Below are positions 9,255-18,274 of a stretch of DNA of 64,000 bases, in pieces. The first letter of the stretch is position 1; every line of letters starts with the position of its first letter. This stretch comes from Tenacibaculum sp. (GTDB lineage Bacteria > Bacteroidota > Bacteroidia > Flavobacteriales > Flavobacteriaceae): contig JAKVCX010000008.1 in the NCBI GenBank assembly GCA_022448525.1, positions 1 through 64,000 on the forward strand. The letters run 5' to 3'. A program made the translations under genes and the position numbers. The notes under the pieces were generated by a model that worked only from the letters and a program-made list of their open reading frames with translations, searched no databases and was not told the DNA's origin.

Positions 9255-10157
9255 CTAAAAAAATATTTCTTGAGCTAAACGAAAAGTATTTGCATGTGCT
9301 TGAACAATAACATTGATATCTTTAGAATATCCGCCACCCATGCTACACATAACTGGAATTTTTTCATCGAAGCAAGTTTGTAAAACAAATCGATCTCGTT
9401 CTTTACAGCCTTCTGATGAAACGCTTAGTTTACCTAGTTTGTCACTTTCTAAAATATCCACACCACATTGATAAAAAATAAAATCAGGTTGGTGTTCGTA
9501 AATTAATCTTGGTAATGTGTTTTTTAGTAAAGAAAGATATTCTTCGTCTCTGGTTTCATTCTCTAGTGGAATGTCTAAATCAGATTGTTCTTTATGAAAC
9601 GGATAATTCGTTTTTCCATGCATGGAAAAAGTAAAAACAGAAGGATCATCTCTAAAAATTTCTGCTGTACCATTTCCTTGATGCACATCTAAATCAACAA
9701 TTAAAGCTTTTTCTATAAGTCCTTTGTTTTGAAGGTAACGAGCAGAAACTGCTTGATCATTTAGCAAACAAAATCCTTCGCCACTATCAGTAAAAGCATG
9801 ATGTGTTCCTCCAGCAATATTCATAGCAATTCCATGTTGTAAGGCAAATTCAGAAGCTTTCATACTTCCATCTGTAATAATCATTTCACGAGCAATTAGT
9901 TGTTCACTTAAAGGAAAACCAATTTTACGTTCTTCTTTCTTTGAAAGTGTTATGTTTAATAGATCGAAAAAATATTCAGGAGTGTGAACCGAAAAGAAAT
10001 GTTTGTTATTTGGTATTTCTGGTTCAAAGAAATTATCTTCTGTACATGTTCCTTCATGCATTAATTGTTGTGGAATTAAATCGTATTTATCCATTGGAAA
10101 TCGATGATTATCCGGCAATGGATGATTGTAAATAGGATGGTACGCGATTTTAAGCAT
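9255..10157 (-). CDS. Histone deacetylase family protein (AcuC/class II-like amidohydrolase)
   Basis: The 300-residue protein has the arginase-fold deacetylase signature: a His pair (H119-H120, GGTHHAF), the zinc ligands D155 and H159 in DLDVHQGNGT, a third ligand D234 in CGVDILESD, and the late Gly loop GGGYS (274-278). Bacterial members remove acyl groups from lysine or small amines in the cytoplasm, and the substrate here is unknown. It lies between secreted paralogues B and C, 38 bases after C and 20 bases before B, all on the minus strand. It may simply be co-transcribed with them. Length and residues look intact. Confidence 0.9.
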   Translation of the reverse strand: MLKIAYHPIYNHPLPDNHRFPMDKYDLIPQQLMHEGTCTEDNFFEPEIPNNKHFFSVHTPEYFFDLLNITLSKKEERKIGFPLSEQLIAREMIITDGSMKASEFALQHGIAMNIAGGTHHAFTDSGEGFCLLNDQAVSARYLQNKGLIEKALIVDLDVHQGNGTAEIFRDDPSVFTFSMHGKTNYPFHKEQSDLDIPLENETRDEEYLSLLKNTLPRLIYEHQPDFIFYQCGVDILESDKLGKLSVSSEGCKERDRFVLQTCFDEKIPVMCSMGGGYSKDINVIVQAHANTFRLAQEIFF

Positions 10158-10194
10158 TCTTATTCTAAAGAGATATTCAAAACTATTTAATTTA

Positions 10195-11664
10195 TTAGAA
10201 TGCTAAAAATTTATAACTATTATTTTGTCGGTCGTAATAACTATAAATTGTTTTTTGATTTAGCCTGAATAAATGACTCTGATTCGTATTAAGTTTAGCC
10301 TTTTTAATATGTCTATTTATTTTATGATAAATGTTTTCCTGAACTTTTGAATTTGTAATATTTAGCTCCTTGTCGACTGCATAAGTAAGGAAGGTCGATT
10401 CAACATTTCTGTACACATTCAAAATATAGGAATGTGGATCTAAAAATCCTCTGTAATTATTCACGGAATATAAAGCTGCGTTATCTGTCATATTCACACC
10501 CATTGTTGGATTATCAAGTGTTGCTGGCTTTTTACCTCCAACAGTAATTGTAAATCCATCAGAAAGTTCATCAACAAAAATTCCGATATCACTAAATAAT
10601 AAGGTTCTGAAGAATTTCTTCTTTGATTTTTGAGAGCTCTTTTTCTCACCATCGAGCAACATTTTATAATTCTTGAATGGAAAAGATGTATTTGATGAGA
10701 TCGTATAACTTTTGATGAGTTGATCATTCTCTAAACTATGTACATCAATTTTTAATTCATCTTTGGTACAAGCTGCAGCGAACAATAAATTATTCACAAG
10801 AAATGAATTCGTAGTTTTTTTAGTGCTCGGAATTTCAAAGAATGGTTTTTTAATTTTTTGAAGTGAAAAGGATTCTTTCTTTAAGTCGAGAGATAAAATT
10901 TGAGTGTAGAATTTGTTTTTATCCAACACTATTTTGATGTTATTTTCACTGGCATACAGTTTAGTGAAATCCGTTGCGCTTTCAATAGGAATATGTTGTA
11001 GCTTATCTTTTTCTAATTCGGAAGTTTGATATTCTAATGAATGTAGTTTTGTAATTGTATAATCGTTATACAATACATTGAATAATAGCTTAGAAAGTGT
11101 AGTTTCTATAGTATCATTTAAAAACAACTTTACATTTTTGATATTGAACTTTTTTAAAGTTGAATTTCCATCGTTGAAATAGGTTTTGACAACTAACTCT
11201 GAAGTTTTTTGTTTTAAAAAAAGTAAATGAGATTTATCTCCCATATTTACAGTTTGTAAAAGTATCATTCCTTTTGAATAAAAACGATCATTTTTATAAT
11301 AAGCTGTGTCCTTTTTAAAGTCAAATTCTATTAGATCAAAACTTTTAAGAAGTTTGTTTGATACAATAAAAGTGTAGGTGTCTTCTGTGAATGTCTTACC
11401 AACAATACCGCTAAATTTACTGTTTCTTGGTAATGTTAATTCATTTTTAGGTTCAAGCTCAGCATTGGTTAAATAACCATAAATATTGTATTGATCGCTT
11501 ATGAATGTAGCAATATCATTGTTTTTATGATTTACAATAGTTAGGGATCCGCGTACTTTTTTGCTTGTTTCTTTTAGTGAATGTTCGATTTCACCAATCA
11601 TTTCTTGGGAAAATCCGAAACAACTACAAAATAAGATTAAAACTAGGGGTAATTTTTTAATCAT
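10195..11664 (-). CDS. Secreted protein of unknown function, paralogue C
   Basis: The 489-residue protein has a signal peptide (MIKKLPLVLILFCSCFGFSQ) and the same modules as paralogues A and B: IYGYLT near residue 65, KLYASENN, FYTQILSLDLKKE, KKTTNSFLVNNLLF and a KKFFRT...IGI...TVGG block. It is the most divergent copy, with the Gly-rich loop after TVGG replaced by a shorter Asn/Thr-rich stretch (TLDNPTMGVNMTD). It is the first gene of the minus-strand run C, HDAC, B, A. No clear promoter box was seen upstream. The divergent AraC-type regulator at 11756 is an obvious but unproven controller. Confidence 0.8.
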   Translation of the reverse strand: MIKKLPLVLILFCSCFGFSQEMIGEIEHSLKETSKKVRGSLTIVNHKNNDIATFISDQYNIYGYLTNAELEPKNELTLPRNSKFSGIVGKTFTEDTYTFIVSNKLLKSFDLIEFDFKKDTAYYKNDRFYSKGMILLQTVNMGDKSHLLFLKQKTSELVVKTYFNDGNSTLKKFNIKNVKLFLNDTIETTLSKLLFNVLYNDYTITKLHSLEYQTSELEKDKLQHIPIESATDFTKLYASENNIKIVLDKNKFYTQILSLDLKKESFSLQKIKKPFFEIPSTKKTTNSFLVNNLLFAAACTKDELKIDVHSLENDQLIKSYTISSNTSFPFKNYKMLLDGEKKSSQKSKKKFFRTLLFSDIGIFVDELSDGFTITVGGKKPATLDNPTMGVNMTDNAALYSVNNYRGFLDPHSYILNVYRNVESTFLTYAVDKELNITNSKVQENIYHKINRHIKKAKLNTNQSHLFRLNQKTIYSYYDRQNNSYKFLAF

Positions 11665-11744
11665 ATACCAACATTTAATACGCTAATTTACATAATATTA
11701 AAGAAACCTTATAGCACTACTTGAAGTTGGCAGACTATATTTTT

Positions 11745-11752
11745 TATATTTG
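11745..11752 (+). promoter_or_regulatory. -7 promoter box (TATATTTG) placed for a leaderless mRNA
   Basis: This exact TAnnTTTG match ends only three bases before the ATG at 11756. If the usual distance of a few bases from box to start site applies, transcription begins at or next to the start codon. Confidence 0.55.
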
Positions 11753-11755
11753 AGT

Positions 11756-12937
11756 ATGATATTACCACTTTCTACTTTTCCAGATTTCAATTTTTATAGT
11801 ACTCCGTTATTAGTTTTAGTGGTGCAAGGAGTGCTACTATCAGGTTTGTTATATGCGAAATTTAGTAAAGAAAAAAATATATCTCATTTCATATTAGCAT
11901 CAATTTTACTCTTAGTTTGTTATCAACAAATCTGTTATACAGTTGGTTTTATGGGATGGTATAATGTTTATAAAACTACCAAAATAAATTACTGGTTAAT
12001 GCCTATAGCTTTAGCTTTAGGACCGTTAATTTATTTTTATGTAAAATCTATAACGCAGTCTAATTTTAAATTTAAAAGAAGAGATATTTTACATTTTGCA
12101 TTGGCTATTTGTCTAGTGCTGTTTAGGGTATTTATTTATATCTACGATTCGTTACAACCAGGTTTTAATGATAAGCAAAACGGAGTTTTAAAAATTGCCT
12201 TTGATGAAAATATAGTACAACCAGTTTTAGTGTTTTTAGATTTCTCGGTTATGCTATTGTATTTGGCATTTACTTTTCAGCTATTCTACAATTACCGGAC
12301 TAAGATTAAGGAGTACTTTTCTAATACCTACAAGTTAGAATTGAATTGGGTGCTAAGTTTTCTAATAGTTTTCACTTCACTTTTTTTATACAGTAGTATT
12401 CAAACAGTAATAAATGTTGCATTTATTGAATTGAGTTATACACAACAATGGTGGTTGAATTTGTTTATGGCGATTATTACCATTTATATTGGAGTGAGAG
12501 GTTATTTTACAGATACAGGAAAGCTGAATAATTTGTCATTTAGTTTTACCCCAAATGAAATTAAAACTGTTCAAAAAGAAACAAATCAAAACATATCAGA
12601 AGATGAAGTTCAGTTGATATCTGAATTTATGAAAACAGAAAAACCCTATTTGAATTCAGAGTTGAACTTGTCAGATTTAGCTTCGGATTTGGAAATGCAC
12701 CGCAATGAACTTTCTCAGATTATAAATAAAGGCTTTCAGAAAAACTTTAATGATTTTATTAATGAGTTTAGAGTAAATGCTTTTAAAAAAGAGTTAGAAA
12801 ATGGAGCTCATAAACAACTTTCTCTTTTAGGAATTGCTATGGATTGTGGATTTAATAGTAAAGCTACATTCAATAGAGTTTTCAAAAAAATAACCAATAC
12901 TTCACCAACCGAATTCTTACAAAATTTACCAAAATAA
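11756..12937 (+). CDS. Membrane-anchored AraC-family transcriptional regulator
   Basis: The protein has 393 residues. I take the ATG at 11756 rather than the TTG two codons upstream, because that TTG is part of the promoter box. The N-terminal 245 residues hold six or seven hydrophobic helices. The C-terminal 110 residues form an AraC/XylS double helix-turn-helix (LSDLASDLEMHRNELSQIIN and LGIAMDCGFNSKATFNRVFK). This architecture is common in Bacteroidota and suggests a membrane sensor that binds DNA directly. It is divergent from the paralogue C cluster and upstream of the doxX pair, so either could be its target. Confidence 0.9.
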   Translation: MILPLSTFPDFNFYSTPLLVLVVQGVLLSGLLYAKFSKEKNISHFILASILLLVCYQQICYTVGFMGWYNVYKTTKINYWLMPIALALGPLIYFYVKSITQSNFKFKRRDILHFALAICLVLFRVFIYIYDSLQPGFNDKQNGVLKIAFDENIVQPVLVFLDFSVMLLYLAFTFQLFYNYRTKIKEYFSNTYKLELNWVLSFLIVFTSLFLYSSIQTVINVAFIELSYTQQWWLNLFMAIITIYIGVRGYFTDTGKLNNLSFSFTPNEIKTVQKETNQNISEDEVQLISEFMKTEKPYLNSELNLSDLASDLEMHRNELSQIINKGFQKNFNDFINEFRVNAFKKELENGAHKQLSLLGIAMDCGFNSKATFNRVFKKITNTSPTEFLQNLPK

Positions 12938-13041
12938 GACGTCTCAAATCGTAAATGAGCCTTCTAAATACGTTATAAGTCGTCCACGCATAAGTAATTT
13001 GAAATCTTTGTGTCATCAAAAACGAGATAAAAATTTTACTT

Positions 13042-13524
13042 ATGAAAACTGTTCTTAAAAGATTAATTACACCTGTATTACAAAAACATTGGATAGTAGA
13101 TTTACACTTTGCAATTATCCGATTTATATGCGGAATGTTACTAACAATAGATTTTGGTGCCAGTAAATTTGGAATGCCATGGACTCCAGCAGATCGGAAC
13201 CTAAGTTTATTTGAAGTTTCAGCTTGGTTTCCAGAAGATGTAGCTGCTTACGGAGGAATCTTTGCGTTATTTCCAGTTTTCTTCGCTTGGATGGGCGCTT
13301 TTAGCGAAGCTGTTGGAGGATTATTATTAGCATTCGGATTCAAAACAAGAATTACATCTTTTTTAATTATCTGTACCATGTTAGTAGCCATTTTTATGCA
13401 AAAGTGGAGTCAAGGAACTTGGGGAATGTTACCAGCCATGGGATTCCTATGGATGGCAACATATAATTTATACTTAGGATCAGGAAGATTCGGAATCGAT
13501 TATTTAATATCTAAAAAATTATAA
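13042..13524 (+). CDS. DoxX family inner-membrane protein
   Basis: The 160-residue protein has four hydrophobic helices. The pattern is RFICGMLLTIDFGASKFG in helix 1 and EAVGGLLLAFGFKTRITS in the middle, as in DoxX/DoxD-type quinone-associated membrane proteins. The family has links to redox and oxidative-stress functions, but the role here is not defined. It begins 104 bases after the AraC regulator and is followed after one base by a lipoprotein gene, so the two are surely co-transcribed. Confidence 0.85.
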   Translation: MKTVLKRLITPVLQKHWIVDLHFAIIRFICGMLLTIDFGASKFGMPWTPADRNLSLFEVSAWFPEDVAAYGGIFALFPVFFAWMGAFSEAVGGLLLAFGFKTRITSFLIICTMLVAIFMQKWSQGTWGMLPAMGFLWMATYNLYLGSGRFGIDYLISKKL

Positions 13525-13525
13525 A

Positions 13526-13906
13526 ATGAAAAAATTTGCAATACTTATAATAGGAATACTTACAACGAGTTGTGTACAAGAACAACATCTAAAAACTGTT
13601 CAAGTAAAGATTGACATGAGAGGAGTAGAAGATGTAAAATCTATTGGTGTAAAAGGAAATTTTACCAATCCTCGATGGAAAGTAGAAGTGCCATTGACCG
13701 ATGAAGACAAAGACGGTATTTATGAAACATCATTATCACAGAAAACTGCGGTTTCTGGAATTGAATTTAAGTTCGTAAAAAATAGTGAAATCTATGAATT
13801 GAAAGGTAAACCCAATAGAGTTCTACGATTCGAATATAAACCAGAGAATATAATATACTCTGCAAAATTTAATGATATTGAAAGTGTAATAATTCAAAGA
13901 GAATAA
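13526..13906 (+). CDS. Small lipoprotein with carbohydrate-binding-like beta fold
   Basis: The 126-residue protein starts with a lipoprotein signal and lipobox (ILTTSC, Cys16). The rest is beta-rich. The segment from VKIDMRGV through VKGNFTNPRW...EDKDGIYETSL resembles the E-set/CBM48-type repeat seen in proteins that bind starch or glycogen. The similarity is by pattern only, and the ligand is unknown. It follows doxX with one base between, so it probably works in the envelope with that membrane protein or under the same AraC regulator. Confidence 0.75.
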   Translation: MKKFAILIIGILTTSCVQEQHLKTVQVKIDMRGVEDVKSIGVKGNFTNPRWKVEVPLTDEDKDGIYETSLSQKTAVSGIEFKFVKNSEIYELKGKPNRVLRFEYKPENIIYSAKFNDIESVIIQRE

Positions 13907-13912
13907 AAAAAG

Positions 13913-14037
13913 CTGTCTAAAAAGTTGTCATTCCGAACGAAGTGAAGGAATCTTTTTAATCTATAAATTCAGAATTATGGGATTACTTCAAAATTTAAAT
14001 TTTTCGTAATGACGTAAAATAAATTCTTTTTAGACAG
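13913..14037. repeat. Intergenic imperfect palindrome of flavobacterial repeat type, also a likely terminator
   Basis: Outer arms 13913-13924 and 14026-14037 are perfectly complementary (12 bp). Inner arms 13927-13937 (GTCATTCCGAA) and 14003-14013 pair with one mismatch, and a third weaker pairing follows. GTCATTCCGAACGAAGTGAAGGAATCT is a sequence type scattered between genes in many Bacteroidota genomes. It lies between the convergent lipoprotein and metG genes, with A- and T-runs outside the arms, and can act as a two-way terminator. Confidence 0.7.
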
Positions 14038-14045
14038 ATTTTTTA

Positions 14046-16100
14046 TTAGCAGACTTGTCCGCCGTTTTGTACTTTTTGTTGTGGCTCTACAAAAGCTAAA
14101 GATCCATCTTCAGCATCTGTCATTAAAATCATACCTTGACTTTCTACACCACGTATTTTTCTCGGAGCTAAATTACATAATACAGTAACCTGTTGTCCAA
14201 CGATATCTTCTGGTTTAAAACTCTCTGCGATTCCAGAAACAATGGTTCTAACATCAATTCCAACATCAACTTTAAGCTTCAATAATTTTTTAGTTTTCGC
14301 TACTTTTTCTGCTTCTAAAATAGTTCCAATTCGAATATCCATTTTAGTGAAATCATCGAATTCAATAGTGTCTTTTTGAGGCTCTACTTCTTTATTGGCA
14401 GCTTCATTTGCCTTTTTAGTATCCTCTAATTTCTGGATTTGAGCTTCAATAGTTTTGTCTTCTATTTTTGAGAATAACAATTCCGCTTTACCAATTTGAT
14501 GTTCTTCAGGTAATAAAGCTTCCTTTTCAGTTACGTCATTCCAGCTTAAGTTTTCATCAACTTTTAAAATTGATTTTAATTTTGATGAAGTGAATGGTAA
14601 AAATGGTTCAGAAACTATAGAAAGCGCAGTAGCAATTTGTAAAGCAACATACATAATAGTTTTTACACGTTCTTCATCTTCTTTGATTACTTTCCAAGGT
14701 TCTTCATCTGCTAAATATTTGTTCCCTAAACGTGCTAAATTCATTAATTCTTGAGAAGCTTCTCTGAATCGATAACGTTCAATAGATTTTGCAATAACAT
14801 CAGGGAATTGTTTTAATTGCTCTAAAACATCTTCATCTACTTCTGAATAATCTCCTGGCACAGGAATTACTCCATTATAATACTTGTTCGTAAGTACAAC
14901 AACACGGTTGATAAAGTTTCCAAAAATGGCAACTAATTCGTTATTGTTTTTCGCCTGGAAGTCTTTCCAAGTAAAATCGTTGTCTTTATTTTCCGGAGCG
15001 TTTGCCGTTAATGTATAACGCAATACATCTTGCTGTCCTGGAAATTCCTCTAAATATTCATGTAACCAAACAGCCCAGTTTTTAGAAGTTGATAATTTAT
15101 TTCCTTCTAAGTTCAAAAACTCATTTGCTGGAACGTTTTCTGGTAAAATATATCCACCATGAGCTTTTAACATTGAAGGGAAAATAATACAGTGAAATAC
15201 AATATTATCTTTTCCAATAAAGTGAACTAATTTGGTGTTTTCATCTTTCCAATAATCTTCCCAATTCTTACCTTCACGAGCAGCCCATTCTTTTGTTGAA
15301 GAAATATAACCGATTGGAGCATCAAACCAAACATATAATACTTTTCCATCAGCTCCTTCAACAGGTACAGGAATTCCCCAATCTAAATCACGAGTTACCG
15401 CACGAGGACGTAAACCGTCATCAATCCATGATTTTACTTGTCCTAATACATTAGATTTCCAATCATTTTTATGACCTTCTAAAATCCATTCACGTAAGAA
15501 TGCTTCATGCTTATCTAAAGGTAAAAACCAGTGTTTTGTTTGTTTTAAAACAGGAACATTACCTGTAATTGCCGATTTAGGATTAATTAAATCCGTAGCA
15601 TTATGACTTGTACCACAGTTTTCACATTGGTCACCATAACTTTCTTCAAATCCACATTTCGGACATGTACCAATAACAAAACGATCTGCTAAAAACTGAT
15701 CCGCTTCAGCATCATATAATTGTTCAGAAACTTCCTCTACAAACTTACCATCTTCATACATTTTTTTAAAAAATTCAGAAGCAGTTTCGTGATGAATTTC
15801 AGCAGAAGTACGTGAGTAGTTATCAAATGAAATTCCAAAATCTTCAAAAGATTGCTTAATAATTCCGTGGTATTTATCGATAATTTGCTGAGGTGTAACA
15901 CCTTCTTTCTTCGCACGCATAGGAATAGCAACACCGTGCTCATCTGATCCACAGATGTAAGCCACATCATTTCCTTTTAAACGTAAAAAACGTGCATAAA
16001 TATCACCAGGCACATAAACTCCAGCTAAATGACCAATATGGATAGGACCATTTGTATACGGTAATGCAGCTGTAATTGTATATCTTTTTGAAGAACTCAT
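14046..16100 (-). CDS. metG: Methionyl-tRNA synthetase
   Basis: The 684-residue class I enzyme charges tRNA-Met in the cytoplasm. Visible are the HIGH motif (H21-[13 protein letters not shown]), a zinc knuckle (C146, C149, C159, C162), and a KMSKS variant (K335-LSTSK340). The anticodon-binding helical domain has WKDFQAKNN, and a C-terminal EMAPII-like tRNA-binding domain (from about 575) has MDIRIGTI and [15 protein letters not shown]. This is the long, dimerising form typical of Bacteroidota. It is monocistronic. Confidence 0.97.
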   Translation of the reverse strand: MSSSKRYTITAALPYTNGPIHIGHLAGVYVPGDIYARFLRLKGNDVAYICGSDEHGVAIPMRAKKEGVTPQQIIDKYHGIIKQSFEDFGISFDNYSRTSAEIHHETASEFFKKMYEDGKFVEEVSEQLYDAEADQFLADRFVIGTCPKCGFEESYGDQCENCGTSHNATDLINPKSAITGNVPVLKQTKHWFLPLDKHEAFLREWILEGHKNDWKSNVLGQVKSWIDDGLRPRAVTRDLDWGIPVPVEGADGKVLYVWFDAPIGYISSTKEWAAREGKNWEDYWKDENTKLVHFIGKDNIVFHCIIFPSMLKAHGGYILPENVPANEFLNLEGNKLSTSKNWAVWLHEYLEEFPGQQDVLRYTLTANAPENKDNDFTWKDFQAKNNNELVAIFGNFINRVVVLTNKYYNGVIPVPGDYSEVDEDVLEQLKQFPDVIAKSIERYRFREASQELMNLARLGNKYLADEEPWKVIKEDEERVKTIMYVALQIATALSIVSEPFLPFTSSKLKSILKVDENLSWNDVTEKEALLPEEHQIGKAELLFSKIEDKTIEAQIQKLEDTKKANEAANKEVEPQKDTIEFDDFTKMDIRIGTILEAEKVAKTKKLLKLKVDVGIDVRTIVSGIAESFKPEDIVGQQVTVLCNLAPRKIRGVESQGMILMTDAEDGSLAFVEPQQKVQNGGQVC

Positions 16101-16132
16101 TGTTAGTGTAAAATCTTAAATATTTTGGGTTA

Positions 16133-16140
16133 CAAATGTA
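16133..16140 (-). promoter_or_regulatory. -7 promoter box (TACATTTG) for metG
   Basis: This exact TAnnTTTG match on the minus strand is 32 bases upstream of the metG ATG. Confidence 0.5.
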
Positions 16141-16233
16141 GTTAATAATTTGTTTGAGCGTCTTGTTTTTACGGTCATAATGTTAAATCATACTAAACAA
16201 TTTAAATTAATTTAGATTAATTATAAATAATAT

Positions 16234-16241
16234 TATATTTG
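16234..16241 (+). promoter_or_regulatory. -7 promoter box (TATATTTG) for the ankyrin/DUF2271/PepSY operon
   Basis: This exact TAnnTTTG match lies 19 bases before the ATG at 16261 and is the only good promoter seen before the three-gene set. Confidence 0.55.
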
Positions 16242-16260
16242 CACTTCTAAATTCAGTATT

Positions 16261-17754
16261 ATGAAAGTAAAATTGGTACTATTTTTTGTGTTTGCTTCGA
16301 TGCTACTTCATGCGCAAAAAAGTAAAAATATATTCCTTGAAAGGTCTTTTTGGAAATCAAAACCAACCTTAGAATTAGTAAAGCAGAAAATCGAAGAAGG
16401 AAATGATCCAACACAGTTAAACAGACATAGTTTTGATGCTATTGCCTATGGCTTATTGGAAAAATCTGATGTTGTTAGTGATGACATTATTAAATATTTA
16501 CTTACGATTAAAGGAAATGGAGTTAATAAAATTACCCATGATGGAAGAACTTATATTTTCTGGGCAGCATATACTAATCGTGTTGATTTAATGAAGTATT
16601 TAGTTTCAAAAGGAGCTAAAACAGATATCATTGATAGTCATGGATATTCAGTTTTAAATTTTGCTGCAACTGCAGGACAAACGAATACGAAGTTATATGA
16701 TTATCTGATTTCGCAAGGAGCAAATCCTAAAGTAGAGAAGAGTAAAAGTGGAGCAAATGCTATACTTCTAGTGATTCCTTCACTAAAGAATTTGGATCTA
16801 GTAGATTATTTTGTGTCTAAAGGATTGAAACTTACAGATACTGATTATAAAGGTAATGGAGCCGTAAACTATGCAACGAAAAAAGGAAATAAAACCATCA
16901 TTGATTTATTAATTAAAAGAGGATTGCAATTTAAAGAATTAAATAAAAATGGTGGGAATGCAATGATAATGGCTTCACAAGGAGGAAGAAGAGGATATAA
17001 CTCTCTTGAATTTTTTAAATATTTGGAAGGATTAGGAGTTCAAGCGAATATAAGGAATAAGCAAGGTTTAACTCCATTGCACAACTTGGCGTATTCAAAT
17101 AAAGATATTCAGACTATTCAATACTTTATTCAAAAAGGAACAGACGTAAATTCCAAAAATGAAGAAGGTAATACAGCTTTAATAAACGCAAGTTCCAGCA
17201 ACTCTTTAGCAGTAATTAAATTACTTAGAAAACATACTAAAGATATTAATGAGGTAAATACAAAAGGACAATCTACACTTACAAGAGCGATGAGAAATAC
17301 GCCCAAAGTTATAAAATACTTATTAGAGCAAAATGCAAATGTTTCTGTAAAAGATAAAAAAGGAAACAATTTAGGGTACTATTTAGCGCAAACGTATTCT
17401 TCAAAAAAAGAGGAAGAATTTATTTCAAAAATTCAATTGCTTAAGGAAAGAGGATTTGATTTTACTACACCACAAAAAGATGGAAATACATTATTACATC
17501 TTGCTGCTGATAAAGGTGACGTATCATTATTAAAATTTTTGAAAGCATTTAATATCAATGTAAACGCAAAGAATAATGATGGAGTAACTGCATTGCAAAA
17601 AGCAGTTATGGTGGCTAAAAACCCAAAAATAATTGAGTATTTATTAAGGCAAGGAGCAGATAAATCGGTAACAACAAGTTTTGATGAAACGGTTTTAGAT
17701 TTGGCAAAGGAAAATGAACAGTTATCAAAGTTTGATTTAAATTTTTTAAAATAA
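16261..17754 (+). CDS. Secreted ankyrin-repeat protein
   Basis: The 497-residue protein has a signal peptide (to about residue 19, LLHAQ) and then ankyrin repeats along its whole length. Repeat cores include GLTPLHNLAY, GNTALINASSS, GNTLLHLAADKG and GVTALQKAV, each followed by VxxLLxxGA-type helices. Ankyrin stacks bind protein partners, and the signal peptide puts this one in the periplasm. It is 9 bases upstream of the DUF2271 gene and shares its promoter, so it probably serves as a chaperone or scaffold for the redox proteins that follow. That role is inferred from context only. Confidence 0.85.
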   Translation: MKVKLVLFFVFASMLLHAQKSKNIFLERSFWKSKPTLELVKQKIEEGNDPTQLNRHSFDAIAYGLLEKSDVVSDDIIKYLLTIKGNGVNKITHDGRTYIFWAAYTNRVDLMKYLVSKGAKTDIIDSHGYSVLNFAATAGQTNTKLYDYLISQGANPKVEKSKSGANAILLVIPSLKNLDLVDYFVSKGLKLTDTDYKGNGAVNYATKKGNKTIIDLLIKRGLQFKELNKNGGNAMIMASQGGRRGYNSLEFFKYLEGLGVQANIRNKQGLTPLHNLAYSNKDIQTIQYFIQKGTDVNSKNEEGNTALINASSSNSLAVIKLLRKHTKDINEVNTKGQSTLTRAMRNTPKVIKYLLEQNANVSVKDKKGNNLGYYLAQTYSSKKEEEFISKIQLLKERGFDFTTPQKDGNTLLHLAADKGDVSLLKFLKAFNINVNAKNNDGVTALQKAVMVAKNPKIIEYLLRQGADKSVTTSFDETVLDLAKENEQLSKFDLNFLK

Positions 17755-17763
17755 TTTGAATAC

Positions 17764-18249
17764 ATGGGAGTACTAAAAAAAATTACAGGAATACTATTAT
17801 TATGTGCAATTACTTTTGCTTTCACAACTATTGAACGTAGTAAGTACAAATGCATGATTCAGTTAAAGAATTATGATGGTGAAGGAGCATATGTTGTGGT
17901 TTCACTTTTAGATAAAGAAGGTAAATATCTAGAAACACTTCAGGTTTTAGGTGATGATGATGAATGGTATCACGAAATTTATCAATGGTGGGATTTTTAC
18001 GGAAAGAAACGTAACGATATCGATGCTGTTACAGGAGCAACAATTAGTGGCGGTCAACGTGCCATTAAAGTTCTAGAAATTGACGCTGATAAAATTGATG
18101 CTGGTTATAAAATTCGTTTTGAGACAGCAGTGGAAGATCAAGAATATTATGCAGACGATGTTGAATTTGAACTCACATCAGAAAATGTGAAGAATAAGTT
18201 CGAAGGAAAAGGCTTTATTCGTTATGTGAGAATGATGCCGCAGAATTAA
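17764..18249 (+). CDS. DUF2271-family periplasmic protein with a flavinylation-like motif
   Basis: The 161-residue protein has an N-terminal hydrophobic export signal (4-21) and a single beta-rich domain that I assign to DUF2271. The segment DAVTGATISGG (87-97) resembles the D-x-x-[ST]-G-A-T site to which ApbE enzymes attach FMN in NqrC and RnfG, with T93 as acceptor. A very similar site is present in nqrC of this window. Its neighbour is a PepSY-flavodoxin reductase. I infer that it is a covalently flavinylated electron carrier that receives electrons from that membrane protein. No apbE gene is in the window. Confidence 0.8.
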   Translation: MGVLKKITGILLLCAITFAFTTIERSKYKCMIQLKNYDGEGAYVVVSLLDKEGKYLETLQVLGDDDEWYHEIYQWWDFYGKKRNDIDAVTGATISGGQRAIKVLEIDADKIDAGYKIRFETAVEDQEYYADDVEFELTSENVKNKFEGKGFIRYVRMMPQN

Positions 18250-18274
18250 TCAAAATAACTGTTTAGTTGTAAAT

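Noticed and set aside
17433..17855. Minus-strand 140-codon frame opposite the ankyrin gene
   Set aside because: It overlaps two well-supported plus-strand genes and its composition is that of an antisense shadow.
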